Shown one piece after another: positions 1-6,644 of a stretch of DNA of 18,612 nucleotides. This stretch comes from DATKWF01 sp035529715. Its GTDB lineage: Bacteria > Chloroflexota > Dehalococcoidia > Dehalococcoidales > RBG-16-60-22. A model generated the notes under the pieces. The model ran no database searches and was not told the origin of the DNA. It saw nothing but the letters and a program-made list of their open reading frames with translations. The DNA is taken from the NCBI GenBank assembly GCA_035529715.1, contig DATKWF010000026.1, forward strand, positions 1 through 18,612, given 5' to 3'. Made by a program: the position numbers and the translations under genes. How positions within the stretch are numbered: position 1 is the first letter of the stretch; every line of letters begins with the position of its first letter.

Positions 1-146
1 CGGTTGTCCTTTACCTTGATGTAAAAGGTCATCATATCCCCGCATACCGGATTGCCCACCTCCCCCACCCCATCAGGGTCTTCAATCTCACCGACATTGC
101 GAGGACTCATAAAGTGTTCCATTACCTTCTCACTATATATCGGCAT
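1..146 (-). CDS. nifU: NifU/IscU-type Fe-S cluster scaffold, N-terminal part (cut by window edge)
   Basis: The first 48 residues are present; the rest lies beyond base 1. The protein begins MPIYSEKVMEHFMSPRNVG and reaches GNPVCGD, where C35 corresponds to the first of the three conserved cluster-binding cysteines of the IscU family. IscU scaffolds receive sulfur from a cysteine desulfurase and iron to assemble a [2Fe-2S] cluster in the cytoplasm. The ATG at 146 follows the stop of the upstream nifS-like gene by one base, and AAAGGAGG lies about 8 bases before it inside the end of that gene. The two are therefore almost certainly co-transcribed and translationally coupled. Whether the C-terminus carries an extra Nfu domain cannot be seen. 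Family call is firm; nifU versus iscU naming is arbitrary. Confidence 0.9.
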   Translation of the reverse strand, partial: MPIYSEKVMEHFMSPRNVGEIEDPDGVGEVGNPVCGDMMTFYIKVKDN

Positions 147-147
147 A

Positions 148-1335
148 TCATTTGCCTCCTTTGTCCGATTTGGTAAACTTGGCGTAGAGTGGTGACATTT
201 GCCTCAGCCTGTCTACAATAGCCGGCATCACTTCCAGAACATAGTCCACATCCTCACCGGTATTACCTATACCAAAAGTAAAAAGAAGAGAACTTTGTGC
301 CACTTCATGAGGTATTCCCATAGCGATGAGCACATGGGAAGCCTTGAGCGCTCTTGAGGTGCAGGCTGAACCACTGGAAACAGCGATTCCCTGGCTATTC
401 AACAGCATTAGCATGGATTCACCCTCTATAAACTGTACACAGAAGCTGGCGTTGCCCGGCAGGCGCTTTTTGGGGTGACCGGTAACCACCACATGGTCAA
501 CTTTGGCGGGTAATTCTGTCAGCAGGCGGTCTCGGAGAGGGGTGAGGCTTTTGATCCGTGTCGACATATCGGCCCTGGCCAACTCAGCGGCTTTGCCCAG
601 ACCGACAATAGCCGGTATATTCTCTGTGCCAGCCCGCCTCCCGCCTTCCTGTACTCCACCGTCAAGAAGAGGCATTATACGTACACCTTTCCGCACCCAG
701 AGAGCACCGACCCCCTTGGGACCATAGAACTGGTTCCCCGCCAAACTCAAGGCATCTACTCCCATCTCCTTCACATCAACCGGTATGGTTCCCGCCGTAG
801 CTACGGCATCGGTATGGAAGACCGCGTTACTCTCTCTGGTTATCCTGGCAATCTCCTGAACTGGCTCTATGGTGCCCACCTCACCATTGGCATGCATGAT
901 GGACACCAGTATCGTGTCCTTCCTGATACTTCGACGTACTTCCTCAGGGTCAACCACACCGTATTTATCCACCGGCACCAGGGTCAGCTCAAAACCCCAT
1001 TTCTCCAGGGTTCTCGCCGAGTGCAATACCGAAAAGTGTTCAACGGCAGAGACAATGACGTGCTTGCCCTTATCCTGTCGGGCCAGCGCCAGTCCCTTGA
1101 TGGCAAAATTATTACTCTCGGTGCCACTGCCGGTGAATATTATTTCATCAGCACTGGCTCCAATAAGCTGAGCCACCTGGTTCCGAGCCAATTCTATGGC
1201 TTCCCGGGCAGCGTCTCCCCAGTCGTGGAGAGATGAAGGGTTGCCAAAAAACTCTCCCAGATAAGGTATCATCGCCTCTTTGACTTCGGGGAGAAGAGAA
1301 GTGGTAGCCGCATTATCTAAATACACCTGTCTCAT
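148..1335 (-). CDS. nifS: NifS/IscS-family cysteine desulfurase homologue lacking the PLP lysine
   Basis: A 395-residue class-V aminotransferase fold protein of normal NifS length. It starts MRQVYLDNAATT, keeps the PLP-stacking histidine (VEH, H100), the pyridine-nitrogen aspartate (FHTDAV, D176) and the persulfide cysteine loop (SSGSACTSR, C325). By spacing from D176, the residue equivalent to E. coli IscS Lys206 is Q202: the family signature SxHKxYGPKG reads AGNQFYGPKG here. The Gln183 equivalent is A179. Without the lysine no internal aldimine with PLP can form, so ordinary desulfurase activity is doubtful. The frame is intact and the rest is well conserved, so this is not a decaying pseudogene. 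It follows the hemerythrin gene by 11 bases (AGAGGT ribosome site) and precedes nifU by one. It may hold persulfide supplied by something else or act as a partner for NifU. Confidence 0.92.
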   Translation of the reverse strand: MRQVYLDNAATTSLLPEVKEAMIPYLGEFFGNPSSLHDWGDAAREAIELARNQVAQLIGASADEIIFTGSGTESNNFAIKGLALARQDKGKHVIVSAVEHFSVLHSARTLEKWGFELTLVPVDKYGVVDPEEVRRSIRKDTILVSIMHANGEVGTIEPVQEIARITRESNAVFHTDAVATAGTIPVDVKEMGVDALSLAGNQFYGPKGVGALWVRKGVRIMPLLDGGVQEGGRRAGTENIPAIVGLGKAAELARADMSTRIKSLTPLRDRLLTELPAKVDHVVVTGHPKKRLPGNASFCVQFIEGESMLMLLNSQGIAVSSGSACTSRALKASHVLIAMGIPHEVAQSSLLFTFGIGNTGEDVDYVLEVMPAIVDRLRQMSPLYAKFTKSDKGGK

Positions 1336-1346
1336 AGAGAAACCTC

Positions 1347-1859
1347 TTATGCGTTCATCAATTCAGTTTGTAGTTTGTGGAAAAGTTCCCATTCAATTCC
1401 AGCGTGGGCTTCAAGTAACTTTCGCGTATGGCTGATGTGTGCCCGCATATCATGTGCACTTGCCTCCCACCGGTGACGGGACAATCCGCCACTCAGCAGT
1501 TCGGCAACGTGTTTTTTGGAATGGGTGAGGCGGTTTCTCAGGTCATCATGTTCAAGTAGCAGGGAACGCAAGGCTGAGACAAGCTCTTTGTTTCCATGCT
1601 TTTTGAAGACAGATAGAAGAGCAGTTTCCTCACGACTAAAGTGCGCTTGAAGCCCCTGGTCAATTGTCTCCAGCGCCTCCTGCAATTTTTGCAGACTTTG
1701 CTCCTGTCCTAACCTCCCCGGCATAAAACCCTCTTTAGCCTCCTCCAGGCTTGCTATTGCCTCCGTATCACTCGCTACCTGCTCCAGATTTTGGACTCCC
1801 TGCATGATTGTCTTATGTTCCCCAATGATTTCCTCTATCAGAGCTAAATCTTTTTCCAT
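1347..1859 (-). CDS. Hemerythrin-like (HHE) cation-binding protein
   Basis: A 170-residue, mostly helical protein with a hemerythrin-like ligand pattern: H15 (GEHK), H73 and E77 (HFSREE), H104 (LEHDDLR), then a C-terminal HISHTRKLLEAHAG stretch with further histidines and an acidic residue. Hemerythrin-like domains bind a non-haem diiron centre and serve in oxygen or NO sensing, O2 handling or Fe-S repair (YtfE type). There is no signal peptide or membrane segment, so it is cytoplasmic. The start at 1859 is supported by GAGGAGG about 8 bases upstream. It is the first gene of a hemerythrin-nifS-nifU run, which suggests a link between oxygen or NO damage and Fe-S cluster assembly; that link is inferred. 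The first helix-loop is longer than usual (residues 28-55), so exact ligand assignment is uncertain. Confidence 0.8.
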   Translation of the reverse strand: MEKDLALIEEIIGEHKTIMQGVQNLEQVASDTEAIASLEEAKEGFMPGRLGQEQSLQKLQEALETIDQGLQAHFSREETALLSVFKKHGNKELVSALRSLLLEHDDLRNRLTHSKKHVAELLSGGLSRHRWEASAHDMRAHISHTRKLLEAHAGIEWELFHKLQTELMNA

Positions 1860-1971
1860 CGGTCGGCCTCCTCGAAAACCAGCCCATACTCAATTTTAGC
1901 ACTCAGTTGAGCAGAAAAAGTATAACACAAAGCCAGTCAATAGGCTAGACCACTCTCTCTACTGAGTACTT

Positions 1972-2424
1972 CTAAGATAGCTTATGGTTAACCCGATATA
2001 GCATCACCCCGGTGCTACCGAGGGCAACCCCCGTGATGACCATAAAGACACCGCTGGCAACAGTTGCCTGAATAAGTCCAAAACCAATCACGGCAAGGTA
2101 CAGGTAGTTTTCCATATTCATAGCCTGTGCGTAAGTCAAATGCTCAGGATTTGTCGGGTCAAAGCGTCCATCACCCAGCAGTTCTTGATAGCTCGGAGCT
2201 ATTCCCCGGCGGTGCTCCCTGATGATATCACCGGCAGCTTGCGCTTCCCCAGCACTATCAATAGCACTAGGTTCCGTCCCCTCAACAAGAGGAAGAGCTA
2301 CCTTCTCTACCCGCATTGCTCCCACCAGCTGGTTATTCTTGGCAACACCCATGCCAATGAACACACCGCCCAAGACCACCGCTACCACACCTATCAGTAC
2401 CACTACTATTGCCATCTTCTTCAT
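1972..2424 (-). CDS. Membrane protein of unknown function (two or three TM helices)
   Basis: I do not recognise a family. The 150-residue product starts MKKMAIVVVLIGVVAVVLGG, a hydrophobic helix at about residues 4-27 that could be an uncleaved anchor or signal sequence. A hydrophilic loop of about 80 residues follows (including HRRGIAPSYQELLGDGRFD), then one long or two short hydrophobic segments at about 108-142 and a short basic tail. The architecture suggests an extracytoplasmic central loop. The ATG at 2424 is preceded by AGGAGG 8 bases upstream. The gene is divergent from the copper operon, and the shared upstream region carries a CRP/FNR-type palindrome, so it may be co-regulated with copper export. 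It lies 112 bases from the hemerythrin gene and may or may not be transcribed with it. Confidence 0.75.
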   Translation of the reverse strand: MKKMAIVVVLIGVVAVVLGGVFIGMGVAKNNQLVGAMRVEKVALPLVEGTEPSAIDSAGEAQAAGDIIREHRRGIAPSYQELLGDGRFDPTNPEHLTYAQAMNMENYLYLAVIGFGLIQATVASGVFMVITGVALGSTGVMLYRVNHKLS

Positions 2425-2479
2425 GACCCACCTCCTGCTACCTTTTATTTAATATTATATTTATTTTATATTTATTTTA

Positions 2480-2508
2480 TTCATATGTCATTTACTACTT
2501 ACTATCAA
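2480..2508 (-). promoter_or_regulatory. Candidate sigma-70 promoter for the divergent membrane-protein gene
   Basis: On the minus strand TTGATA (2508-2503) and TATGAA (2485-2480) are separated by exactly 17 bases. The predicted start is near 2473, about 49 bases upstream of the ATG at 2424. The CRP/FNR-type palindrome is centred about 74 bases upstream of that start, within the range used by class I activators. The region is AT-rich, so a chance match is possible. Confidence 0.4.
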
Positions 2509-2536
2509 GAGTATGATAAAATTATTACTAAGGTAT

Positions 2537-2558
2537 GTATGTGATATAAATCACATAC
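2537..2558. promoter_or_regulatory. CRP/FNR-family operator (perfect 22-bp palindrome)
   Basis: Two perfect 9-base arms, GTATGTGAT and ATCACATAC, flank ATAA. The core TGTGA-N6-TCACA matches the CRP consensus exactly, and GTGAT-N4-ATCAC is close to FNR-type sites. It lies between the divergent membrane-protein gene (start 2424) and the SHOCT-copA-YHS operon (start 2641). Its centre, 2547.5, is 41.5 bases upstream of the start predicted from the -10 element at 2577-2582, the textbook class II activator position. Which CRP/FNR-type regulator binds cannot be told from the window. Confidence 0.7.
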
Positions 2559-2576
2559 AACTATCGGGCCACATTG

Positions 2577-2582
2577 TATGAT
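2577..2582 (+). promoter_or_regulatory. Candidate -10 element of the SHOCT-copA-YHS operon
   Basis: TATGAT gives a predicted start near 2589. There is no good -35 hexamer at the right distance; that position is occupied by the right half of the CRP/FNR-type palindrome. This is what a class II activator-dependent promoter looks like. The resulting leader is about 52 bases and contains the dyad at 2592-2619. Confidence 0.4.
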
Positions 2583-2591
2583 GACAGCAAG

Positions 2592-2619
2592 GTTGAAAAA
2601 GCTAATAGCTGGTTTCAAC
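2592..2619. promoter_or_regulatory. 28-bp dyad in the leader of the copper operon
   Basis: Perfect 7-base arms GTTGAAA (2592-2598) and TTTCAAC (2613-2619) enclose an inner self-complementary pair AGCT-AAT-AGCT (2600-2610). It could be a repressor operator just downstream of the predicted start site, or an RNA hairpin 8 bases before the AAGGAGG ribosome site. It does not match a copper-repressor box I can recall. Confidence 0.4.
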
Positions 2620-2640
2620 TATTCTTAAGGAGGTAGTACA

Positions 2641-2868
2641 ATGTGGTATATGCATGAAGGTATGGGCTGGTGGATGGTTTTCGGTGGGGCATGGATGATA
2701 ATGTTCTGGGGAGGAATCATTGCCCTCGCTGTCTGGGGAATCACAAAACTAAGCAGACGAAACGGCTCTTACCCAAAGCACGAACCGTTAGATATAGCCA
2801 AAGAGCGCTACGCCAGGGGAGAGGTATCTAGAAGAGAGTTTGAGCAGCTCAAGAAGGACTTGCCCTAG
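2641..2868 (+). CDS. Small SHOCT-domain membrane protein
   Basis: A 75-residue protein with a tryptophan- and methionine-rich N-terminus (MWYMHEGMGWWMVFGG), one hydrophobic helix at about residues 10-38, a basic linker, and a C-terminal SHOCT motif (LDIAKERYARGEVSRREFEQL). SHOCT domains are short helical oligomerisation modules common at the ends of small bacterial membrane proteins. Met, His and Trp before the helix could contact Cu(I), but that is speculation. An AAGGAGG site lies 7 bases before the ATG. The stop is 18 bases before copA, so it belongs to the same operon and probably helps the ATPase or senses its metal. Confidence 0.85.
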   Translation: MWYMHEGMGWWMVFGGAWMIMFWGGIIALAVWGITKLSRRNGSYPKHEPLDIAKERYARGEVSRREFEQLKKDLP

Positions 2869-2886
2869 TTCTCAAAGGAGCAGCTA

Positions 2887-5373
2887 ATGGCAAGAAAATC
2901 TGATGCCAGGAAATCAGAGAGGGCCAGCATTCCCATAACCGGCATGACCTGCACTACCTGTGCGGCTACTATAGAGAAAGGTCTAGCCGAGACTACCGGA
3001 GTAGAACAGGCCAGGGTTAATTTTGCCTCCGAGAAGGCTTCTATAGAGTATGACCCCGGCAAAGTAAGTCTTGCCAAGATTAAGGATGCTATATCTGAAT
3101 TGGGTTACGGGGCAGCGACCAGGAAGTCCATCTTCCCGGTAGGCGGGATGACCTGTGCCTCCTGTGTCGCTCGCGTCGAGCAGGCACTTTCCAGTGTACC
3201 CGGGGTAATTTCAGCCAATGTTAACCTGGCTTCAGAGAAAGCCACTGTAGAATACATTGCGGGGACAGAATTTGCCGAATTAAGACGGTCAGTAACCGAA
3301 GCCGGCTATGAGCTGGGCTCAGAAGCCGAGACCCTTGAAGACGTTACCACTGCCGCCCAGCGAGAAATTAAGCGAGTAAGAAACAGGTTTATTTTCGCCG
3401 CCATTCTCGGCTTATCAATCATGATTCTTGGCTTCGGCACCTCTTTCATCGGCAAGCCCTATCTCCTCTGGGCTCTGGCAACTCCGGTACAGTTCTGGGC
3501 AGGCTGGAGATTCTACCGGGGAACATGGGGGGCATTACGACATAGAACCGCCGATATGAATACTCTGATTGCCGTCGGCACCTCGGCGGCCTACTTCTAC
3601 AGCATGGTAGCGGTTCTCTTCCCCGGTCTTTTCGTTGCCCAGGGGCTGGAACCCCACCTCTATTTTGACACCTCAGCCATGATTATCACTTTGATTCTGC
3701 TGGGTCGTTTTCTGGAAACCAGGGCTAGAGGACAGACCTCAGCGGCAATAAAAAAGCTCATCGGTATGCAGCCGAAGACGGCTCTGGTTATCCGCGATGG
3801 CGAGGAGAAAGAAATCCCAGTCGATGATGTTCAGGTCGGTGACATCATTCTGGTACGACCGGGCGAGCGGGTGCCAGTGGACGGCATAGTTCGCCAGGGG
3901 TATTCCAGCATTGACGAGTCCATGATTACCGGAGAAAGCATACCGGTGGAGAAAAAAATAGGTGATGAGGTTATCGGCGCCACCATTAACAAGACTGGCA
4001 GTTTCCAGTTTGAGGCAACCAAGGTAGGTAAGGACACCACCCTGGCTCAGATTATCAGGCTGGTAGAGGAAGCCCAGGGAAGCAAAGCCCCTATCCAGCG
4101 CCTGGCTGATGTCATTGCCAGCTACTTCGTGCCGACAGTGATTGGCATTGCCACCGTTACCTTCATAATCTGGTACTTGCTGGGACCAAGTCCAGCTCTC
4201 ACCTTTGCCCTGCTCAACTTTGTTGCCGTGCTCATTATCGCCTGTCCCTGCGCCCTGGGATTGGCAACTCCAACCGCAATCATGGTAGGCACTGGCAAAG
4301 GAGCCGAGAACGGCATCCTCATCCGGAGCGCGGAAGCACTGGAGAGGTCTCACAAAATAAACACCGTTCTGCTGGACAAGACCGGCACACTGACACAGGG
4401 TGAGCCTAAGGTAACCGATGTAATTTCCATCCCCTCTTCTTCCCGGGAAGAAGTTCTCCGGCTGGCAGCTTCAGCTGAGCGCGGCTCGGAGCATCCACTC
4501 GCCGAGGCTATAGTCAAAGCAGCTTCTGAGAAGAAACTGAAATTATCCCCGGTCTCAGATTTTAATGCTGTACCCGGGCATGGCATAGAGGCTTCGGTAG
4601 AAGATAAGAGACTCCTCCTGGGTAACCTCAAACTGATAAAGGACAGAGGTCTTTCCCTGAACAGACTGGAAGAAGAAGCCAATCACCTCTGGGAAAAAGG
4701 CAAGACGGTGATGTTTCTGGGCGTAGATAGCCAGGTGGTGGGCATCATTGCTCTGGCTGATACCCTCAAGCCAAACGCCAGAGAGACAATAGAAGCACTA
4801 CACAAAATGGGTATCGAGGTGGTAATGCTTACCGGAGACAATCGGCGCACCGGTGAGGCTATTGCCCAAGAAGTGGGTATTGATCATGTCCTCGCCGAGG
4901 TACTCCCTGAAGATAAAGCTCAGGAAGTCAAGAGGGTCCAGCAACAGGGAAAAGTAGCTGCCATGGTGGGTGATGGGATAAATGATGCCCCGGCTCTGGC
5001 TCAGGCTGATATAGGCATAGCCATCGGCACCGGCACCGATGTTGCCATGGAGACCGGAGACATTACACTGATCAGGGGTGATTTGACAGGAATTGCAACC
5101 GCTATATCCCTGAGCAAGCGCACTATGAGAACAATAAAGCAGAACCTCTTCTGGGCTTTTGCCTATAATACTGCCCTCATCCCAATAGCCGCCGGTGTAT
5201 TATACCTTGCCTTCGGCAGTAGTGGCGTCCCCTCAGGACTTCGCTTTATTCTGGGTGAGTACGGCTTCCTGAATCCAATTCTGGCGGCGGCAGCTATGGC
5301 AGCCAGTTCAATAACCGTAGTGTTTAACTCACTGCGCTTAAGAGGATTCAAACCAGCGAAATCTATCAGTTAA
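2887..5373 (+). CDS. copA: Cu(I)-exporting P1B-type ATPase CopA
   Basis: An 828-residue P1B ATPase of full length. Two N-terminal heavy-metal-associated domains carry GMTCTTC (C22, C25) and GMTCASC (C90, C93). Membrane helices follow from about residue 165. The transmembrane metal-site motif is ACPCALG (C453-P454-C455), the phosphorylation site DKTGTLT (D497), the nucleotide-binding SEHPLAEA, and the hinge GDGINDAPAL (695-704). CPC together with MTCxxC domains indicates Cu(I)/Ag(I) transport out of the cytoplasm, driven by ATP. The ATG at 2887 follows an AAAGGAG site. It is the central gene of SHOCT-copA-YHS, 18 bases after the first gene and 17 before the third. No canonical CopZ chaperone gene is adjacent; the YHS peptide takes its usual place. 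Confidence 0.97.
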   Translation: MARKSDARKSERASIPITGMTCTTCAATIEKGLAETTGVEQARVNFASEKASIEYDPGKVSLAKIKDAISELGYGAATRKSIFPVGGMTCASCVARVEQALSSVPGVISANVNLASEKATVEYIAGTEFAELRRSVTEAGYELGSEAETLEDVTTAAQREIKRVRNRFIFAAILGLSIMILGFGTSFIGKPYLLWALATPVQFWAGWRFYRGTWGALRHRTADMNTLIAVGTSAAYFYSMVAVLFPGLFVAQGLEPHLYFDTSAMIITLILLGRFLETRARGQTSAAIKKLIGMQPKTALVIRDGEEKEIPVDDVQVGDIILVRPGERVPVDGIVRQGYSSIDESMITGESIPVEKKIGDEVIGATINKTGSFQFEATKVGKDTTLAQIIRLVEEAQGSKAPIQRLADVIASYFVPTVIGIATVTFIIWYLLGPSPALTFALLNFVAVLIIACPCALGLATPTAIMVGTGKGAENGILIRSAEALERSHKINTVLLDKTGTLTQGEPKVTDVISIPSSSREEVLRLAASAERGSEHPLAEAIVKAASEKKLKLSPVSDFNAVPGHGIEASVEDKRLLLGNLKLIKDRGLSLNRLEEEANHLWEKGKTVMFLGVDSQVVGIIALADTLKPNARETIEALHKMGIEVVMLTGDNRRTGEAIAQEVGIDHVLAEVLPEDKAQEVKRVQQQGKVAAMVGDGINDAPALAQADIGIAIGTGTDVAMETGDITLIRGDLTGIATAISLSKRTMRTIKQNLFWAFAYNTALIPIAAGVLYLAFGSSGVPSGLRFILGEYGFLNPILAAAAMAASSITVVFNSLRLRGFKPAKSIS

Positions 5374-5390
5374 TCAAAGGAGGTGTCATT

Positions 5391-5576
5391 ATGGCAACTG
5401 ACCCTGTATGCAAGATGGAAGTGGAGGAGAGCAAAGCAGCTGCCACCTCGGAGTACAAAGGAAAGAAATATTACTTCTGCGCGCCGGGCTGTAAGAAGGC
5501 TTTCGACCAGAACCCGGAGAAATACCTGTCCGAGGAAGAAGAGCCGGGTTTGCCACCTGGATCAGACGGTAAATAA
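5391..5576 (+). CDS. YHS-domain metal-binding peptide
   Basis: A 61-residue protein made almost entirely of one YHS/TRASH-like domain: DPVCKM at the start (C7), a central YKGKKYYFCAPGC (C30, C34) and FDQNPEKYL. YHS domains bind soft metals through conserved cysteines and occur either fused to or beside copper P-type ATPases. The acidic tail (SEEEEPGLPPGSDGK) looks unstructured. AAAGGAGG lies 9 bases before the ATG and copA ends 17 bases upstream, so it is the last gene of the copper operon. It could deliver or buffer copper for CopA. A YHS domain would also fit other metals; copper is inferred from the neighbour. Confidence 0.9.
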   Translation: MATDPVCKMEVEESKAAATSEYKGKKYYFCAPGCKKAFDQNPEKYLSEEEEPGLPPGSDGK

Positions 5577-5580
5577 ATTA

Positions 5581-5604
5581 TGCCATCAATCGCCGTAGGT
5601 GGCA
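5581..5604. terminator. Weak candidate bidirectional terminator between convergent operons
   Basis: TGCCATC (5581-5587) can pair with GGTGGCA (5598-5604) through seven pairs including one U-G, with a 10-base loop. It sits between the 3' ends of the copper operon and the nadE-like gene. No strict T run follows, but the flanks are AT-rich on both sides. Confidence 0.35.
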
Positions 5605-5632
5605 GATAAATATTTTCCAAGTTGGATTTACA

Positions 5633-6592
5633 TCAGAAGGATGGAAATCTATGCCCATTCTGACGCTTCCAAACTGAAAATCGCTTCAGGTTTTTAATTG
5701 CTTCAAACTCGTTAAGAGAGATACCCTCACCAAGCGCTATTTGCTTATCGAGACCGTATTCAAGCACGTAAAACACCTTATCCAGCTTCTCATAGGGAAA
5801 ACCCATAACCAATTCATCGGTGAATCCTCTAAGCATATCAGGCGAGGGGGTTTCATCTATTATTTCCATGGGGATATCAAGAAAACGGGCAAGCTGGCGT
5901 ATTTGATTCTTGTAAAGCCCCAACAACGGCTCAACTGGGATATCATCTACTCCGTCTTTTACAAACCATCCTGATAAAGATTCTGATTTATTAGCCGCGC
6001 CAACCATAAGTAGATTCTTCTCCAAAGCGTAAGCTTCCAAAATTTTTCTCCGGCAAATATGCGGTATGTTGAAGCCACTTTCAACAACGGCAACTACAAT
6101 GTCATGAATAGTCCTGCCTTTCTTACCAAGCTTTCCCACTTTAAGGCTTAGAGCATAGGGACTATCCTTGAGAAATACAGAAAAAAGTAGTCTTGAAGAA
6201 TAAACAAGCAACTTGTTTAAAGTCCTGGAAAACATAACTAATTTCATTAGCAGTGGTTCGCGAATGCCATGCTCTTTTATTGATTGGCCGATTCCTCTTG
6301 CCTCAAAGTTGATTTTCAACCTATCAGCTGTTCCCTGAGCATACCGTAGAAACTTTTTCTGGCTATTCCAACCCGATAAATAAAGTGCATATACTTTTGA
6401 GTGCCCCACTGCTTTTGTTGCCAAAGTTGCTAAAACTGTGGAATCAATACCCCCACTCAGTCCCAGCAAAATACCACTTTTATTATTTTCTTTAACTTCC
6501 CTTTGAAGAAAACCCACGATATCATCTGACACCTTTTCCGGATCAACAGACATACGTTCCATAAGACTTGTCTGAATCATGGGATTTACCAT
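5633..6592 (-). CDS. nadE: NAD synthetase-like ATP pyrophosphatase, divergent
   Basis: A 319-residue protein of the NH3-dependent NAD synthetase family, which adenylates nicotinate adenine dinucleotide and amidates it to NAD. The ATP-pyrophosphatase loop LSGGIDST is at residues 45-52. Later come GAANKSE (normally GTGNKSE), PVEPLLGLYKNQIRQLA and a degenerate TDE region (RGFTDELVMGFPYEKLD). There is no glutaminase domain. Between the N-terminal half and the NIPHICRR segment lies an extra stretch of roughly 50 residues (about 110-160), rich in hydrophobic and basic residues, that I do not recall in standard NadE. The gene is visibly more AT-rich than its neighbours. AAAGG precedes the ATG at 6592. 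It ends a zinc-ribbon, glutaredoxin, TrxR-like operon (52-base gap), so it could supply NAD or amidate a related substrate. Confidence 0.75.
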   Translation of the reverse strand: MVNPMIQTSLMERMSVDPEKVSDDIVGFLQREVKENNKSGILLGLSGGIDSTVLATLATKAVGHSKVYALYLSGWNSQKKFLRYAQGTADRLKINFEARGIGQSIKEHGIREPLLMKLVMFSRTLNKLLVYSSRLLFSVFLKDSPYALSLKVGKLGKKGRTIHDIVVAVVESGFNIPHICRRKILEAYALEKNLLMVGAANKSESLSGWFVKDGVDDIPVEPLLGLYKNQIRQLARFLDIPMEIIDETPSPDMLRGFTDELVMGFPYEKLDKVFYVLEYGLDKQIALGEGISLNEFEAIKNLKRFSVWKRQNGHRFPSF

Positions 6593-6644
6593 ATCTTTCC
6601 TTTTTCAGATGCAAGTAATTAGCTTTTGCATCAGGGTAAACAGG

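Noticed and set aside
3739..4353. 204-codon open frame antisense to copA
   Set aside because: It lies wholly inside the well-conserved copA gene, has no ribosome site, and its translation shows no domain. It is a shadow of copA codon use.
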